Source: Pseudonocardia benzenivorans CB1190
GTDB taxonomy: Bacteria; Actinomycetota; Actinomycetes; Mycobacteriales; Pseudonocardiaceae
DNA: 64,000 bases
Reading direction: 5' to 3'
NCBI RefSeq assembly: GCF_000196675.2
Contig: NC_015312.1
Coordinates: 6,092,501-6,156,500, forward strand
Below are positions 50,730 through 58,653 of the stretch, one piece after another. The notes beneath the pieces are model-generated. The model searched no databases, was not told where the DNA came from, and saw nothing but the letters and a program-made list of their open reading frames with translations. The position numbers and the translations under genes are program-made. How positions within the stretch are numbered: position 1 is the stretch's first letter; each line of letters starts with the position of its first letter.

Positions 50730-52711
50730 ACCCACCCGACCAGCCCCGCACCGTCTACGGCACCGTCACCGGCTGGGCCGTCGCCGAGCAGCGCCCGATC
50801 GTCCCCGCGTGGATGCGCAACCGCGACGAGCGCCGCCAGGTCGCCCGCCTCGCGGCCAACCGCGTCGCCCGGGCCGCTGGCTACCACGCGACCCGCGCCC
50901 CGCTCTACGCGCTCCGCTACACCGTGCACAGCCCCCGCGGGGCGGTCCGGATCGCGGCCCGCGCGCACGGCGCCGTGTTCGACGCCGAGGGCCGCCCACT
51001 GCGGCAGCACGCCGTCGCACGCAACGACGCCGACACCTACCTCAAGCTCGCCGCGCTGCGCCGCAAGCACATCCGCGGCCGCGTCCCGGTCGTCGTGCTC
51101 GTCGCGCTCGGCCTCACCGCGATCGCCACCCTTGCCGCCCTCGGCCCGGTGTGGCTCACCGTCCTCGTCATCGCCGCGGCCGTCCTGGCCTGCGGCCACG
51201 TCGGCGCGCCCGCCGACCGGCCCATCGTCCAAGGAGCAACCGTGACCACCGGGCAGGCCCCGAAGCTGACCAGCGACTCCGTCACCGCCGCCCTCCGCTC
51301 CCTCGGCATTGCCGCGCTCAACGCCAGGGGCGCGACCGTCGACTTCCCCCACCCGATCCGCGTCGACGGCCCCGGCTGGCGCGCAGACGTCGACCTCCCG
51401 CTCGGCGTCACCGCCCTCGACGTCATGGAACGCCGCTCCGCGCTCGCCTCCGGCCTGCGCCGGCCCATCGGCTGTGTGTGGCCCGAACCCGACCCCGACA
51501 CCCACGCCGGCCGCCTCGTCCTCTGGGTCGGCATGCAGGACATGGCCAAGGCCCGCCCCGCGCCGTGGCCGCTGCGCAAGACCGGGACCGCGGACATCTT
51601 CGGCACGCTGCCGTTCCTCACCGACCAGCGCGGCCGCCCCGTCGGCCTCCCGCTCATCGAGTCCAACATGCTCATCGGCTCGCTCCCGGGCGCCGGGAAG
51701 ACCGCCGCGCTGCGCTGCGTGCTCCTCGGCTGCGCCCTCGACCCGACCGTCGAGATGCACATCTGGGAGCTCAAGGGCTCCGGCGACCTCGAGTCCCTGC
51801 AGCGCATCGCCCATGCCTACGGCTCCGGCGTCGACGACGAGACCATCGGCGCCTGCCTCGACGGACTGCGCTGGCTGCTCGCCGAGGTCGCCCGCCGCGC
51901 CGACCGGCTCAAGACCCTCCGCCAGCGCTCCCGCGACCTCGTCCCCGACAGCAAGGTCACCCGCGACCTCGCGAACCGTCGAGGCCTCGGCCTGCACCCC
52001 ATCGTCTTCACCGTCGACGAGGCCCAGGAGCTGTTCTCCCACCCCGAGTACGGCAAGGAAGCCGGCGAGCTCGCGACCGCGATCATCAAGCGCGGCCGCG
52101 CGCTCGGCGTGATCCTCATCCTCGCCACCCAGCGCCCCGACAAGGACAGCCTCCCGACCGGCGTGTCCGCGAACGTCGGGACCCGGTTCTGCCTGCGCGT
52201 CATGGGCCAGGTCGAGAACGACATGGTCCTCGGCACCTCGAGCTACAAGAACGGCATCCGCGCCACCACGTTCACCCGCTCCGACCGCGGCATCGGCTAC
52301 CTCGTCGGCGCCACCGACGCCCCCGTCGTCGGCCGCACCTACTACCTCGACGCCGCGGCCGCCGACGCCGTCGTCGCCCGCGCCTACCGCGCCCGCGAGA
52401 CAGCCGGCCTCCTCACCGGCCAGGCCGCCGGCGAGGTCGTCGACCACGGCCACGTCGTCGACGTCCTCACCGACGTCCGCACCGTGTTCGCGACGATCGA
52501 GGTCCTCCACACCGCCGACCTCCTCGAGCGGCTCGCCGAGCTCCGCCCCCAGCTCTACGGCGGATGGACCGAGCGGCAGCTCGCCGCCGCGCTCAAGCCC
52601 CACGGCTTCGGCCCCAAGCAGCTCTCGATCGACGGCGTGAACCGCAACGGCTACCGCCTCGACTGGGTCCGCGAGGCCCTCGCCCGACGTGAGCTGGGAT
52701 CGGCTGGGTGA
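50693..52711 (+). CDS. FtsK/SpoIIIE-type DNA translocase (AICE TraB/TraSA-like)
   Basis: About 672 residues. Two hydrophobic helices (VPVVVLVALGLTAIATLAALGPVWLTVLVIAAAVLACG) near residue 140 anchor the protein. The FtsK domain has Walker A GSLPGAGKTAAL, Walker B IVFTVDEAQELF and LILATQRPDKDSLP. The end (GGWTERQLAAALKPHGFGPKQLSIDG) is a winged helix like the DNA-reading domain of FtsK or TraB. Such proteins move double-stranded DNA between hyphae in AICEs. Start is uncertain: GTG 50693 overlaps the previous gene by 37 bases; ATG 50813 would give 632 residues. Unusual in an element with full virion genes. Confidence 0.88.
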   Translation: MAVGQGDPREPVDPPDQPRTVYGTVTGWAVAEQRPIVPAWMRNRDERRQVARLAANRVARAAGYHATRAPLYALRYTVHSPRGAVRIAARAHGAVFDAEGRPLRQHAVARNDADTYLKLAALRRKHIRGRVPVVVLVALGLTAIATLAALGPVWLTVLVIAAAVLACGHVGAPADRPIVQGATVTTGQAPKLTSDSVTAALRSLGIAALNARGATVDFPHPIRVDGPGWRADVDLPLGVTALDVMERRSALASGLRRPIGCVWPEPDPDTHAGRLVLWVGMQDMAKARPAPWPLRKTGTADIFGTLPFLTDQRGRPVGLPLIESNMLIGSLPGAGKTAALRCVLLGCALDPTVEMHIWELKGSGDLESLQRIAHAYGSGVDDETIGACLDGLRWLLAEVARRADRLKTLRQRSRDLVPDSKVTRDLANRRGLGLHPIVFTVDEAQELFSHPEYGKEAGELATAIIKRGRALGVILILATQRPDKDSLPTGVSANVGTRFCLRVMGQVENDMVLGTSSYKNGIRATTFTRSDRGIGYLVGATDAPVVGRTYYLDAAAADAVVARAYRARETAGLLTGQAAGEVVDHGHVVDVLTDVRTVFATIEVLHTADLLERLAELRPQLYGGWTERQLAAALKPHGFGPKQLSIDGVNRNGYRLDWVREALARRELGSAG

Positions 52712-52965
52712 CCTGGCTCGTCCTGATCGGCGGCGCGGCGCTGTGGTTCTGGGTGCACCCGGTGGCCGGCGCCGCGTTCGTCGTCGCCGCCTACGCCCTG
52801 GCCTGCTGGTGGTTCCCCTACGCCGCATGCTGGTGCTGCCACGGCTCCGGCAAGCACCGCTCCTCGAGCGGCAAGACGTTCCGCCGCTGCCTCGTCTGCG
52901 GCGGCCGCGGGTCCTGGTGGCGCCTGGGTCGCAGAGCGGCCAGATGGCTCGGATCCGCCGAGTAG
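52708..52965 (+). CDS. Membrane zinc-ribbon small protein
   Basis: 85 residues. Two hydrophobic segments at the N-terminus, then CWCCHGSGKHRSSSGKTFRRCLVCGGRGSWWR, a DnaJ-like zinc ribbon. GTG overlaps the stop of the translocase gene. Last gene of the operon; small proteins of this kind commonly follow FtsK-type genes in actinomycete elements. Confidence 0.65.
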   Translation: MTWLVLIGGAALWFWVHPVAGAAFVVAAYALACWWFPYAACWCCHGSGKHRSSSGKTFRRCLVCGGRGSWWRLGRRAARWLGSAE

Positions 52966-52974
52966 CGATCACCA

Positions 52975-53052
52975 GGTCTAGCCCCTAAAGGCCAGGTCAG
53001 AGTACATGTGCAGGTCTAGGCCATGGTCTAGCCCCGGCTAGGTGGTCTAGCC
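52975..53052 (+). repeat. Four GGTCTAGCC-type repeats after the translocase operon
   Basis: GGTCTAGCC at 52975-52983, GGTCTAGGCC at 53013-53022, GGTCTAGCC at 53025-53033 and GGTCTAGCC at 53044-53052; GGCTAGGTGG adds an inverted half-copy. The stretch is non-coding (stops in all frames). It may be the double-strand DNA recognition site of the translocase (as the clt repeats are for TraB), an operator or an origin. Confidence 0.55.
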
Positions 53053-53066
53053 CGACAGAGAGGACT

Positions 53067-53471
53067 ATGGGCACCGTGAGCGAGCCGTCGCTGGTCGAGT
53101 GGTTGTCCGCACGTCTGGACGAAGACGAGCGCGACGACCGTGAGGCGATTGATCGCTTCGTCAGCCTCTACGGAGCGGACGGCCTCGTGATCGAGATCGT
53201 GGGCGCGCCACGTGGGGTACTGGCTCGCGCGAAGCGAGGACTCGCCGAGGTTGAGGCCAAGCGCCGCATCATCGCCCTGCACGAGCATCAGGACGCCACC
53301 GCCCCTTCGCGGGATGTGCGCAAGCGGCAGCCTCAACAAGACTTCGGTTGCATCACGTGCGCCGACTGGGACGGTATGACGGCCGCTGAGGGATGGTGCG
53401 ACACGGTGCGGCTCCTGGCGTTGCCATACGCGGACCGGCCTGGCTACCGCGACGAGTGGAGGCCACAGTGA
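53067..53471 (+). CDS. DUF6221-like protein
   Basis: 134 residues. LVEWLSARLDEDERDDREA, then EVEAKRRIIALHEHQ, CITCADWDG and the end VRLLALPYADRPGYRDEWRPQ match the family of actinobacterial DUF6221 proteins frequently found in phages and integrative elements. Function unknown. ATG 53067 or GTG 53076 could be the start. Confidence 0.75.
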   Translation: MGTVSEPSLVEWLSARLDEDERDDREAIDRFVSLYGADGLVIEIVGAPRGVLARAKRGLAEVEAKRRIIALHEHQDATAPSRDVRKRQPQQDFGCITCADWDGMTAAEGWCDTVRLLALPYADRPGYRDEWRPQ

Positions 53472-53662
53472 GCGAGGAGCGCGAGCCGACGTGGGAGGTG
53501 CCGCGGAAGTCGACCCAAGGTGAGCCCTGCCCGACGTGCGGCCGGCGCGGCAGCTACTCGTCGACCGATCCGGCGGCCCACTACGCGGCGCCGTCCGGCC
53601 ACACGATCCATCGCGACGACGACCTCGGAATCACCTGGGAGTCTTGCCCGCAGGAGCGCTAG
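53468..53662 (+). CDS. Small Cys-containing phage protein
   Basis: 64 residues with CPTCGRRGSYSSTD and a C-terminal ESCPQER. The region SGHTIHRDDDLGITWESC is partly His/Asp-rich. GTG coupled to DUF6221. Confidence 0.6.
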   Translation: MSEEREPTWEVPRKSTQGEPCPTCGRRGSYSSTDPAAHYAAPSGHTIHRDDDLGITWESCPQER

Positions 53663-53666
53663 CCCG

Positions 53667-53839
53667 TCAGCTCCCGGCGATGACGATCCGGCTACCCGGC
53701 TCGGCCGGTGCGTCGAGATCGGTGACGGCCTCGCCGTCGACCAGCAGCAGCCCACGCTCGACGTAGCTGGCGAGGCGTTCGTCTGGGATGCCACAGCGCT
53801 GACGGCGCGTTCGCGGACGGTGGCGGATTGGTCGGTCAC
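53667..53839 (-). pseudogene. Frameshifted remnant of an S4-like small protein
   Basis: A minus-strand GTG frame gives VTDQSATVRERAVSA, then loses coherence. Two bases later a second frame continues with GIPDERLASYVERGLLLVDGEAVTDLDAPAEPGSRIVIAGS and a stop. Removing a dinucleotide (GT/TG near 53793) restores one 57-residue protein whose second half resembles an S4-type RNA-binding loop. It is therefore probably disrupted by a 2-base insertion, or is a sequencing error. Confidence 0.5.
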
Positions 53840-53875
53840 GGTGTCTCCAACAGCTCCGGCATGGTGACGCTCTAT

Positions 53876-53891
53876 TCGAACACTTGTTCTA
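53876..53891. promoter_or_regulatory. LexA (SOS) box
   Basis: TCGAAC-ACTT-GTTCTA differs at one position from the symmetrical actinobacterial SOS box TCGAAC-N4-GTTCGA. It lies 28 bases upstream of the 53,919 gene and 37 bases upstream of the frameshifted minus-strand gene. Confidence 0.7.
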
Positions 53892-53918
53892 GCATGGCAG
53901 CGGGTCGAGCATCGACGA

Positions 53919-54203
53919 GTGACCCCCTACCGCCGCACCCATCTCACGCCTGACGAGCTCGCCGCCATCGCCGCCGACGTCGAGGCGGACGCGGCCTGGC
54001 GACGGGAACCGTGCCCGTGCGGCGCCCGAAGCAGCAGCACGCACGGCTGGCACCCGTGCCGCTGCGGTGGCCACCGGACGAAGCACTGCTGGGCGTGCGG
54101 GCGCGAGGTGTTCCGCCCCGACCTCGGCGAGCGGTGCGCCGATCCCAGCTTCGGCCCGCCGCCGCCAGGCTTCCCGACCAGCACGGGCGACACCGAGGCG
54201 TGA
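53919..54203 (+). CDS. Cys/His-rich protein under a LexA box
   Basis: 94 residues. A short helical start (LTPDELAAIAADVEADAAWRREP) and a zinc-rich centre: CPCGAR, CRCGGHRTKHCWACGREVF, then RCADP. At least eight Cys residues suggest two zinc sites. The SOS box upstream implies DNA-damage induction, perhaps linking prophage induction to the host response. Function unknown. Confidence 0.65.
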   Translation: MTPYRRTHLTPDELAAIAADVEADAAWRREPCPCGARSSSTHGWHPCRCGGHRTKHCWACGREVFRPDLGERCADPSFGPPPPGFPTSTGDTEA

Positions 54204-54249
54204 CGCCACGCCCGCGGGCGAACGTCTTCGCCCACGCCCCTGATCCACT

Positions 54250-54258
54250 GTGGTAGCT
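54250..54258 (+). promoter_or_regulatory. Candidate late promoter (extended -10)
   Basis: GTGGTAGCTT resembles an extended -10 element (TGG-TAGCTT) in the gap before the virion genes. No matching -35 is clear. A terminator hairpin stands between it and the first structural gene, an arrangement seen when late transcription depends on antitermination. Confidence 0.3.
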
Positions 54259-54281
54259 TCCGCGCCAGCACAGGTATCTCC

Positions 54282-54314
54282 AGAGCCCGGCCCGCCCACC
54301 AGCGGCCGGGCTCT
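54282..54314 (+). terminator. Hairpin before the structural genes
   Basis: AGAGCCCGGCC (54282-54292) pairs perfectly with GGCCGGGCTCT (54304-54314) around an 11-base loop. It separates early/regulatory genes from the virion operon that starts at 54,336. Confidence 0.65.
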
Positions 54315-54335
54315 CGTCGTGCCGGGGGGTGAGCG

Positions 54336-55340
54336 ATGAGCAGCCCCATCGCGAACCACACGCTCGTCTGGGTCCGCGGCCGCATGATCGACCAGGTCAA
54401 GGCCGCGGCCGGCGCCGCGAAGTACGGCCTCACCAAGCCGGTGCAGTTCACCCCGTCCGCGAAGGTTCTCGTCGACGCGGCGACGCGGCAGATCATCGCG
54501 ACCGGCACGTTCACCGCGACACCCGACGAGACCGACGGACGCTTCGCCCTGCAGCTGCCCGCGACGGACGACCCGGACATCAACCCCGTCGGGTTCACCT
54601 ACCGGGTGGCCGAGCCCGGCACCGGCCGCCGGTACAACCTCGTCGTCCCGGTGAACACCCCAGTCCTTGAGGACCCGGACGACGACCTCGACGGCGAGCG
54701 GGTCATCGAGCTCGCCGACGTCGTCCCTGCGCCCGACGCCTCGCCCGGCGTCGCCCAGCTCGTCTCTGGCCGCGGTATCGAGTCGATCGCTCCCGACGGT
54801 GATGGCGGCCTTCGGATCACCTTCACCGACGGGACCGCCCAGGTCGTGCCCTCACCGGGTGCCATTCCGGGCCCGCCCGGCGCGGACGGCCAGGACGGTG
54901 CCGACGGCGCGCCGGGCGAGGACGGCGCTCCCGGCCGAGGCGTAGCCGGAGCGACCGTCAACGGCGACTACCACCTCGTCCTCACGCTGACCGACTCCAG
55001 CACCGTCGACGCCGGCTACGTCCGAGGCCCCGCGGGCGCCCCCGGCTCGCCCGGCTCGCCCGGCTCGCCCGGCAGCGACGGAACTGACGGCACGGACGGA
55101 GCCGACGGCCGGGGCGTCGAGAGCCTCGCAATCGACGGCTCCAACCACCTCATCGTCACCCTGACCGACTCGTCGACCGTCGACGCAGGGGCGCTGCCGC
55201 CCGGCCCGCCCGGGGCAGACGGCGCACCGGGCGCGGACGGCGCCCATGGCAGCAACGGCATGACGATCATCGTGCTGACGCAGGCCGAGTACGACGGCCT
55301 CACCCCAGACCCCGACACGCTCTACATCGTCACCGCCTGA
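54336..55340 (+). CDS. Collagen-like phage fibre protein
   Basis: 334 residues. A globular N-terminus of about 110 residues, then Gly-X-Y collagen-like blocks (GPPGADGQDGADGAPGEDG; GAPGSPGSPGSPGSDGTDG; GPPGADGAPGADG) alternating with two near-copies of a short module (GRGVxxxxxxGxxHLxxTLTDSSTVDAG). The end MTIIVLTQAEYDGLTPDPDTLYIVTA is typical of actinophage tail-fibre proteins. Likely a trimeric fibre for host contact. Its position upstream of the terminase genes, not after the tail genes, is unusual. Confidence 0.82.
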   Translation: MSSPIANHTLVWVRGRMIDQVKAAAGAAKYGLTKPVQFTPSAKVLVDAATRQIIATGTFTATPDETDGRFALQLPATDDPDINPVGFTYRVAEPGTGRRYNLVVPVNTPVLEDPDDDLDGERVIELADVVPAPDASPGVAQLVSGRGIESIAPDGDGGLRITFTDGTAQVVPSPGAIPGPPGADGQDGADGAPGEDGAPGRGVAGATVNGDYHLVLTLTDSSTVDAGYVRGPAGAPGSPGSPGSPGSDGTDGTDGADGRGVESLAIDGSNHLIVTLTDSSTVDAGALPPGPPGADGAPGADGAHGSNGMTIIVLTQAEYDGLTPDPDTLYIVTA

Positions 55341-55906
55341 TGCCCAACCTCGCCGACGCTGCCGCGGTCTACGCCGGCACCGTCCCGGCCCTGCGCGCGT
55401 ACCTCGGGGCCAGCCTCGTGTGGGAAGCCGAGACCGGCCCGCCGCCCGGCACCGTGATCCACCACGCGACGTTCGAGGCAGGCCTGGACAACCACCAGCC
55501 GTGGTTCGGAACCACGCTCAGCCAGGACACCAGCGCTGCGCACTCGGGCACCGCGTCGCTGCTGGTCGAGCTCGACGGCCAGTTCACCGGTGTCCAGCTC
55601 GACAACTACCCCTACATCGGGGGCGTGGCCGGAGGGCAGGGCTACGAGCTCGAGCTCTGGTACCTCGAGGCGGGCGGGGTCATGCCGACCGTCAACTGGA
55701 ACATCCAGTGGTACGACGCCTCGACGACCCTGCTGCGGACCGACACGGTGCCCATAGTCAGGGCCACGACCTGGACCAAGGCAGCGACCAGCGTGACCGC
55801 CCCGGCCGGCGCCGCGACCGTCGGGTGGACCTTCACCACGAACACGAGCGGATCGGGTGGGCCGAAGTACCGCATCGACGATCTCCTGATCCGTGAGGCT
55901 GGGTGA
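55340..55906 (+). CDS. Carbohydrate-binding-module-like virion protein
   Basis: 188 residues. After the N-terminal VYAGTVPALRAYLGASLVWE (a stretch common to actinophage minor tail proteins) comes a jelly-roll-like domain: FEAGLDNHQPWFGTTLSQDTSAAHSGTASLLV ... YELELWYLEAGG ... VGWTFTTNTSGSGGPKYRIDDLLIRE. It resembles CBM_4/9-type glycan-binding modules, so it probably acts with the fibre in host recognition. TGATG coupling with the fibre gene. Confidence 0.75.
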   Translation: MPNLADAAAVYAGTVPALRAYLGASLVWEAETGPPPGTVIHHATFEAGLDNHQPWFGTTLSQDTSAAHSGTASLLVELDGQFTGVQLDNYPYIGGVAGGQGYELELWYLEAGGVMPTVNWNIQWYDASTTLLRTDTVPIVRATTWTKAATSVTAPAGAATVGWTFTTNTSGSGGPKYRIDDLLIREAG

Positions 55907-56220
55907 TGCCACGCCGTGGCCGAGGCACCACGACCCAGGCCGGCTACGGCGCCAGGCACCGGCGCAACCGCAGGCGGCTGCTCGCCGCCCACGTCGACGG
56001 CAACCCGTGCGCCCTGTGTGGCCTGCCGATGTACCGGAGCCAGGACCTGCACGCCGACCACTCCGACCCGCGCGCACTCAACGCAGACTCGGATGCTGAT
56101 CGCCTGGTCCATGGCTCGTGCAACACCAGTCGCGGCGCACGGCTGGGCAACCGGCTCCGTGCTCGTCGTCGTCCGCTGCCGGACGCGGTTCCCGTGCCGC
56201 GCAGGCTGCCCGAGTGGTGA
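55906..56220 (+). CDS. HNH endonuclease
   Basis: 104 residues with the HNH/zinc arrangement CALCGLPM ... LHADHSDPRAL ... HGSCNTSRGAR. In many actinophages an HNH nuclease next to the terminase genes assists DNA packaging. ATG 55906 shares its first base with the upstream TGA. Confidence 0.88.
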   Translation: MPRRGRGTTTQAGYGARHRRNRRRLLAAHVDGNPCALCGLPMYRSQDLHADHSDPRALNADSDADRLVHGSCNTSRGARLGNRLRARRRPLPDAVPVPRRLPEW

Positions 56221-56596
56221 GGGGTGCCCACCCCCTGGGGGTAGGTGGGGTGCCGGGTGCCCGTCCCCTCCGTCCCGATACCGCATCACGACTCGATCAT
56301 GAACGACATCGCTGAGCGCGGCGGTGTGGTGGGAGGCACCGGCGGTCGCGCTGGCCATCCGAGCGAGCGTGCGCCGCGCGGCGTGGTCAGAAAATCTGGG
56401 CCCGAGGCCCGGTGACCCCGACGTCGCGGCCGAATCTCTCCCCGGGCCGGATGTGATGGAGCGTTACGCGTAACGCGACGTGACGTCACACCGTCAGAAA
56501 GTTGCTCCTGACCTGCACTTTTCCAAATCGAGCCGAAGTTTTTGACGAACTTTCCGGGCCCGCGGGCAGCTCAACCCCGCGGGAGGTGAGGACGCG
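56221..56596. other. Spacer between HNH and terminase genes
   Basis: 376 bases with palindromes and G-rich repeats (GGTGCC and GGGTGCC). A 38-codon frame (ATG 56299 to TGA 56415) has no ribosome-binding site and I leave it unassigned. The region is a plausible place for the phage packaging site. Confidence 0.4.
56461..56476. repeat. Perfect palindrome GCGTTACGCGTAACGC, candidate packaging or operator site
   Basis: 16-base perfect palindrome, followed seven bases later by a second one, GTGACGTCAC (56480-56489). They are about 110 bases upstream of the terminase small-subunit gene. Confidence 0.45.
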
Positions 56597-57121
56597 ATGG
56601 CGACTGCCGCCGAGCGCCAGAAGCGCTACCGCCTCCACCGCAAGGGCATCCACACGCTGTGTGATCCCGAGCGCCGCTGCGAGCAGCTCGAGCAACTCGC
56701 CGTCACTGAGGCGATCGGCTCCACGCCCCGCCCGGCAGCGGAGATCGAGCTGTCCGGGGACCGCGGGCGCGAGCTGTGGGAGGCGATGGATCGAGGCGCG
56801 GGCCTCTCACCGCTGCACCGGGTCCTCCTCGAGGAGGCCTGCCGCATGGCCGACCGGCTCGACCGGCTGCACGGCGCGCTCGACGACAAGCGGACGTGGC
56901 TGCGCTTCGACGTCGACGAGGGCGGCGAGGTCGTCGTGGTCGTCGACGGCCTGCTCGCCGAGCTCCGGCAGCAGACCACCGCCATGCGCGGCGTCGCGGC
57001 CGAGCTCCGGGCCGCAGGGGCCGCCAAGGGCTCGGGCAAGCCGGCCTCGGAGGAGAAGGGTGGCGGTCTGGGTGAGCTCGCCAGCCTTGCCGCTGCTCGG
57101 CGTCGAGCGGCCGCGCGTTGA
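56597..57121 (+). CDS. Terminase small subunit-like protein
   Basis: 174 residues. The N-terminus AAERQKRYRLHRKGIHTLC is basic and DNA-binding-like; a long helical region (LSPLHRVLLEEACRMADRLDRLHGALDDKR) and a Lys/Ala tail follow. Position just before the large terminase, and GGAGGTGAGG upstream, support the assignment; sequence alone is only suggestive. Confidence 0.7.
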   Translation: MATAAERQKRYRLHRKGIHTLCDPERRCEQLEQLAVTEAIGSTPRPAAEIELSGDRGRELWEAMDRGAGLSPLHRVLLEEACRMADRLDRLHGALDDKRTWLRFDVDEGGEVVVVVDGLLAELRQQTTAMRGVAAELRAAGAAKGSGKPASEEKGGGLGELASLAAARRRAAAR

Positions 57122-58634
57122 GCTGAGGCCGGTCGCGGTCGACACCCTCGGCCCGCTCGCCGCCGAGCTCGGTGAACGCGCAGGGATCGTCCTCGAACCC
57201 TGGCAGCGCGACGGACTCGACATGCTCATGTCGATCCGGGACGACGGCAAGTGGGCCTGCTACGAGTACGGCGAGATCTGCTCGCGTCGCAACGGCAAGA
57301 CCGCGATGTTCCTGGTCCGCGCCCTGGCCGGCCTCCTCATGCTCGGTGAGACGCCGATCTTGTGGACCGCGCAAGAGGTCAAGACCTCAATGCGGGCATG
57401 GCGCGACTTCCGGGCGATGCTGTGGAAGCTCGGGGAACGCGTCAACGACAACCTCGTCGACCTCGGCGGCGGCGTCCTGGTCCGGATCAACGCGTCGAAC
57501 GGCAAGGAAGGCTTCGAGCGGGTCGACAACGGCCAAGAGCTCAAGATGGTCGCCCGGTCGAAGGACTCGGGGCGAGGCTTCGACGCCGACTTCCTCGTCG
57601 TCGACGAGGCCTACGACTTCACCGCCGACCAGCAGGACGCGCTCGCACCAACGCAGATGGCGCGCCCGAACGCCCAGACCGCCTACGCCTCGAGCCCGCC
57701 ACTCAAGGGCGACCAGAGCGAGGCCTTGTACCGGCTGCGCGACCGCGCGGAGCAACGCAAGGGCACCAAGCTCGGCTGGCGAGACTGGGGCCGCGAGGAG
57801 TCCCTCGACGAGGTCCTGGCCATGACCGACGCGGAGCGCACCGCGTTCCTCGACGACCTCAAGATCGCCGCCACCTGCAACCCAGCCCTCGGCCGCGGCC
57901 GCGTGACCGCCGAGACGATCCAGAACATGCGCGACGCGATGACCGACGCCGGCTACGCGCGCGAGGTCTACGGCTGCTGGCCGAAGCCCACCGGCGCGGG
58001 CAGCGCCTGGAAGGTCATCACCGAGGCCGCCTGGCGGGCCCGCGGTGAGCTCGACGACTACGACCGGCCCACGGGTCGAGTCCGGTTGGCGATCGCTGCC
58101 TCTCACCCCAACGCCGAGGTCGTCTCCATCGCCCTCGCCGGCCCTCGCGGCCACGAGACGCTCGTCCAGCTGCGCGAACACCGCGCCGGAACCGCGTGGG
58201 TTCCCGACCGCGTCAAGGAGCTACTCAAGCGCCACAAGCTGCGCAGCGCGCTCCTGGACCGGAAGGGCCCCGCGAAGGCCCTCATCCCCGACCTCGAGGA
58301 CGCCGGCGTGAAGCTCGACTACCCGACCGCCGACGACGTCGGCCAGGCCGCCGCGTGGTTCTACGGCGCGGTCGCCGGCGACAACCCCACCCTGCGCCAC
58401 TACGACGAGCCTGGGCTCATCGCGGCCGTCGCGGCCGCGCAGAAGCGCGAGATCGGGGATGGCTGGACCTGGGTCCGACGCGGGGTCGGTGACAACGGGC
58501 CGCTCGAGGCGGCGACCCTCGCCGCCTGGAGCTCCGCCAAGCACAACTCCGCACCCCCGCCGGCCCCCCAGACCGTGCGCGCGACCACCGCCAGCGCCGG
58601 GCTGACCGGCGACCTGATGCAGATCGGCTTCTGA
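57060..58634 (+). CDS. Terminase large subunit
   Basis: 524 residues. ATPase motifs are GEICSRRNGKTAM (Walker A-like) near residue 72 and FLVVDEAYDF (Walker B) near 177; the C-terminal nuclease half has LAIAASHPNAE and SALLDRKGPAKALIPDLE. It drives ATP-dependent DNA packaging into the prohead. GTG 57060 follows AGGAG; the gene overlaps the small subunit by 62 bases. The longer frame starting at 56502 is not used. Confidence 0.92.
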   Translation: MAVWVSSPALPLLGVERPRVELRPVAVDTLGPLAAELGERAGIVLEPWQRDGLDMLMSIRDDGKWACYEYGEICSRRNGKTAMFLVRALAGLLMLGETPILWTAQEVKTSMRAWRDFRAMLWKLGERVNDNLVDLGGGVLVRINASNGKEGFERVDNGQELKMVARSKDSGRGFDADFLVVDEAYDFTADQQDALAPTQMARPNAQTAYASSPPLKGDQSEALYRLRDRAEQRKGTKLGWRDWGREESLDEVLAMTDAERTAFLDDLKIAATCNPALGRGRVTAETIQNMRDAMTDAGYAREVYGCWPKPTGAGSAWKVITEAAWRARGELDDYDRPTGRVRLAIAASHPNAEVVSIALAGPRGHETLVQLREHRAGTAWVPDRVKELLKRHKLRSALLDRKGPAKALIPDLEDAGVKLDYPTADDVGQAAAWFYGAVAGDNPTLRHYDEPGLIAAVAAAQKREIGDGWTWVRRGVGDNGPLEAATLAAWSSAKHNSAPPPAPQTVRATTASAGLTGDLMQIGF

Positions 58635-58653
58635 CCCCGAGGAGGTGACCGCC

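Noticed and set aside
50396..52972. 858-codon minus-strand frame opposite the translocase
   Set aside because: Shadow of the FtsK gene; composition is Gly/Asp/Val-rich with no motifs.
56299..56415. 38-codon frame between HNH and terminase genes
   Set aside because: No ribosome-binding site, and the position fits non-coding packaging DNA; left unassigned.
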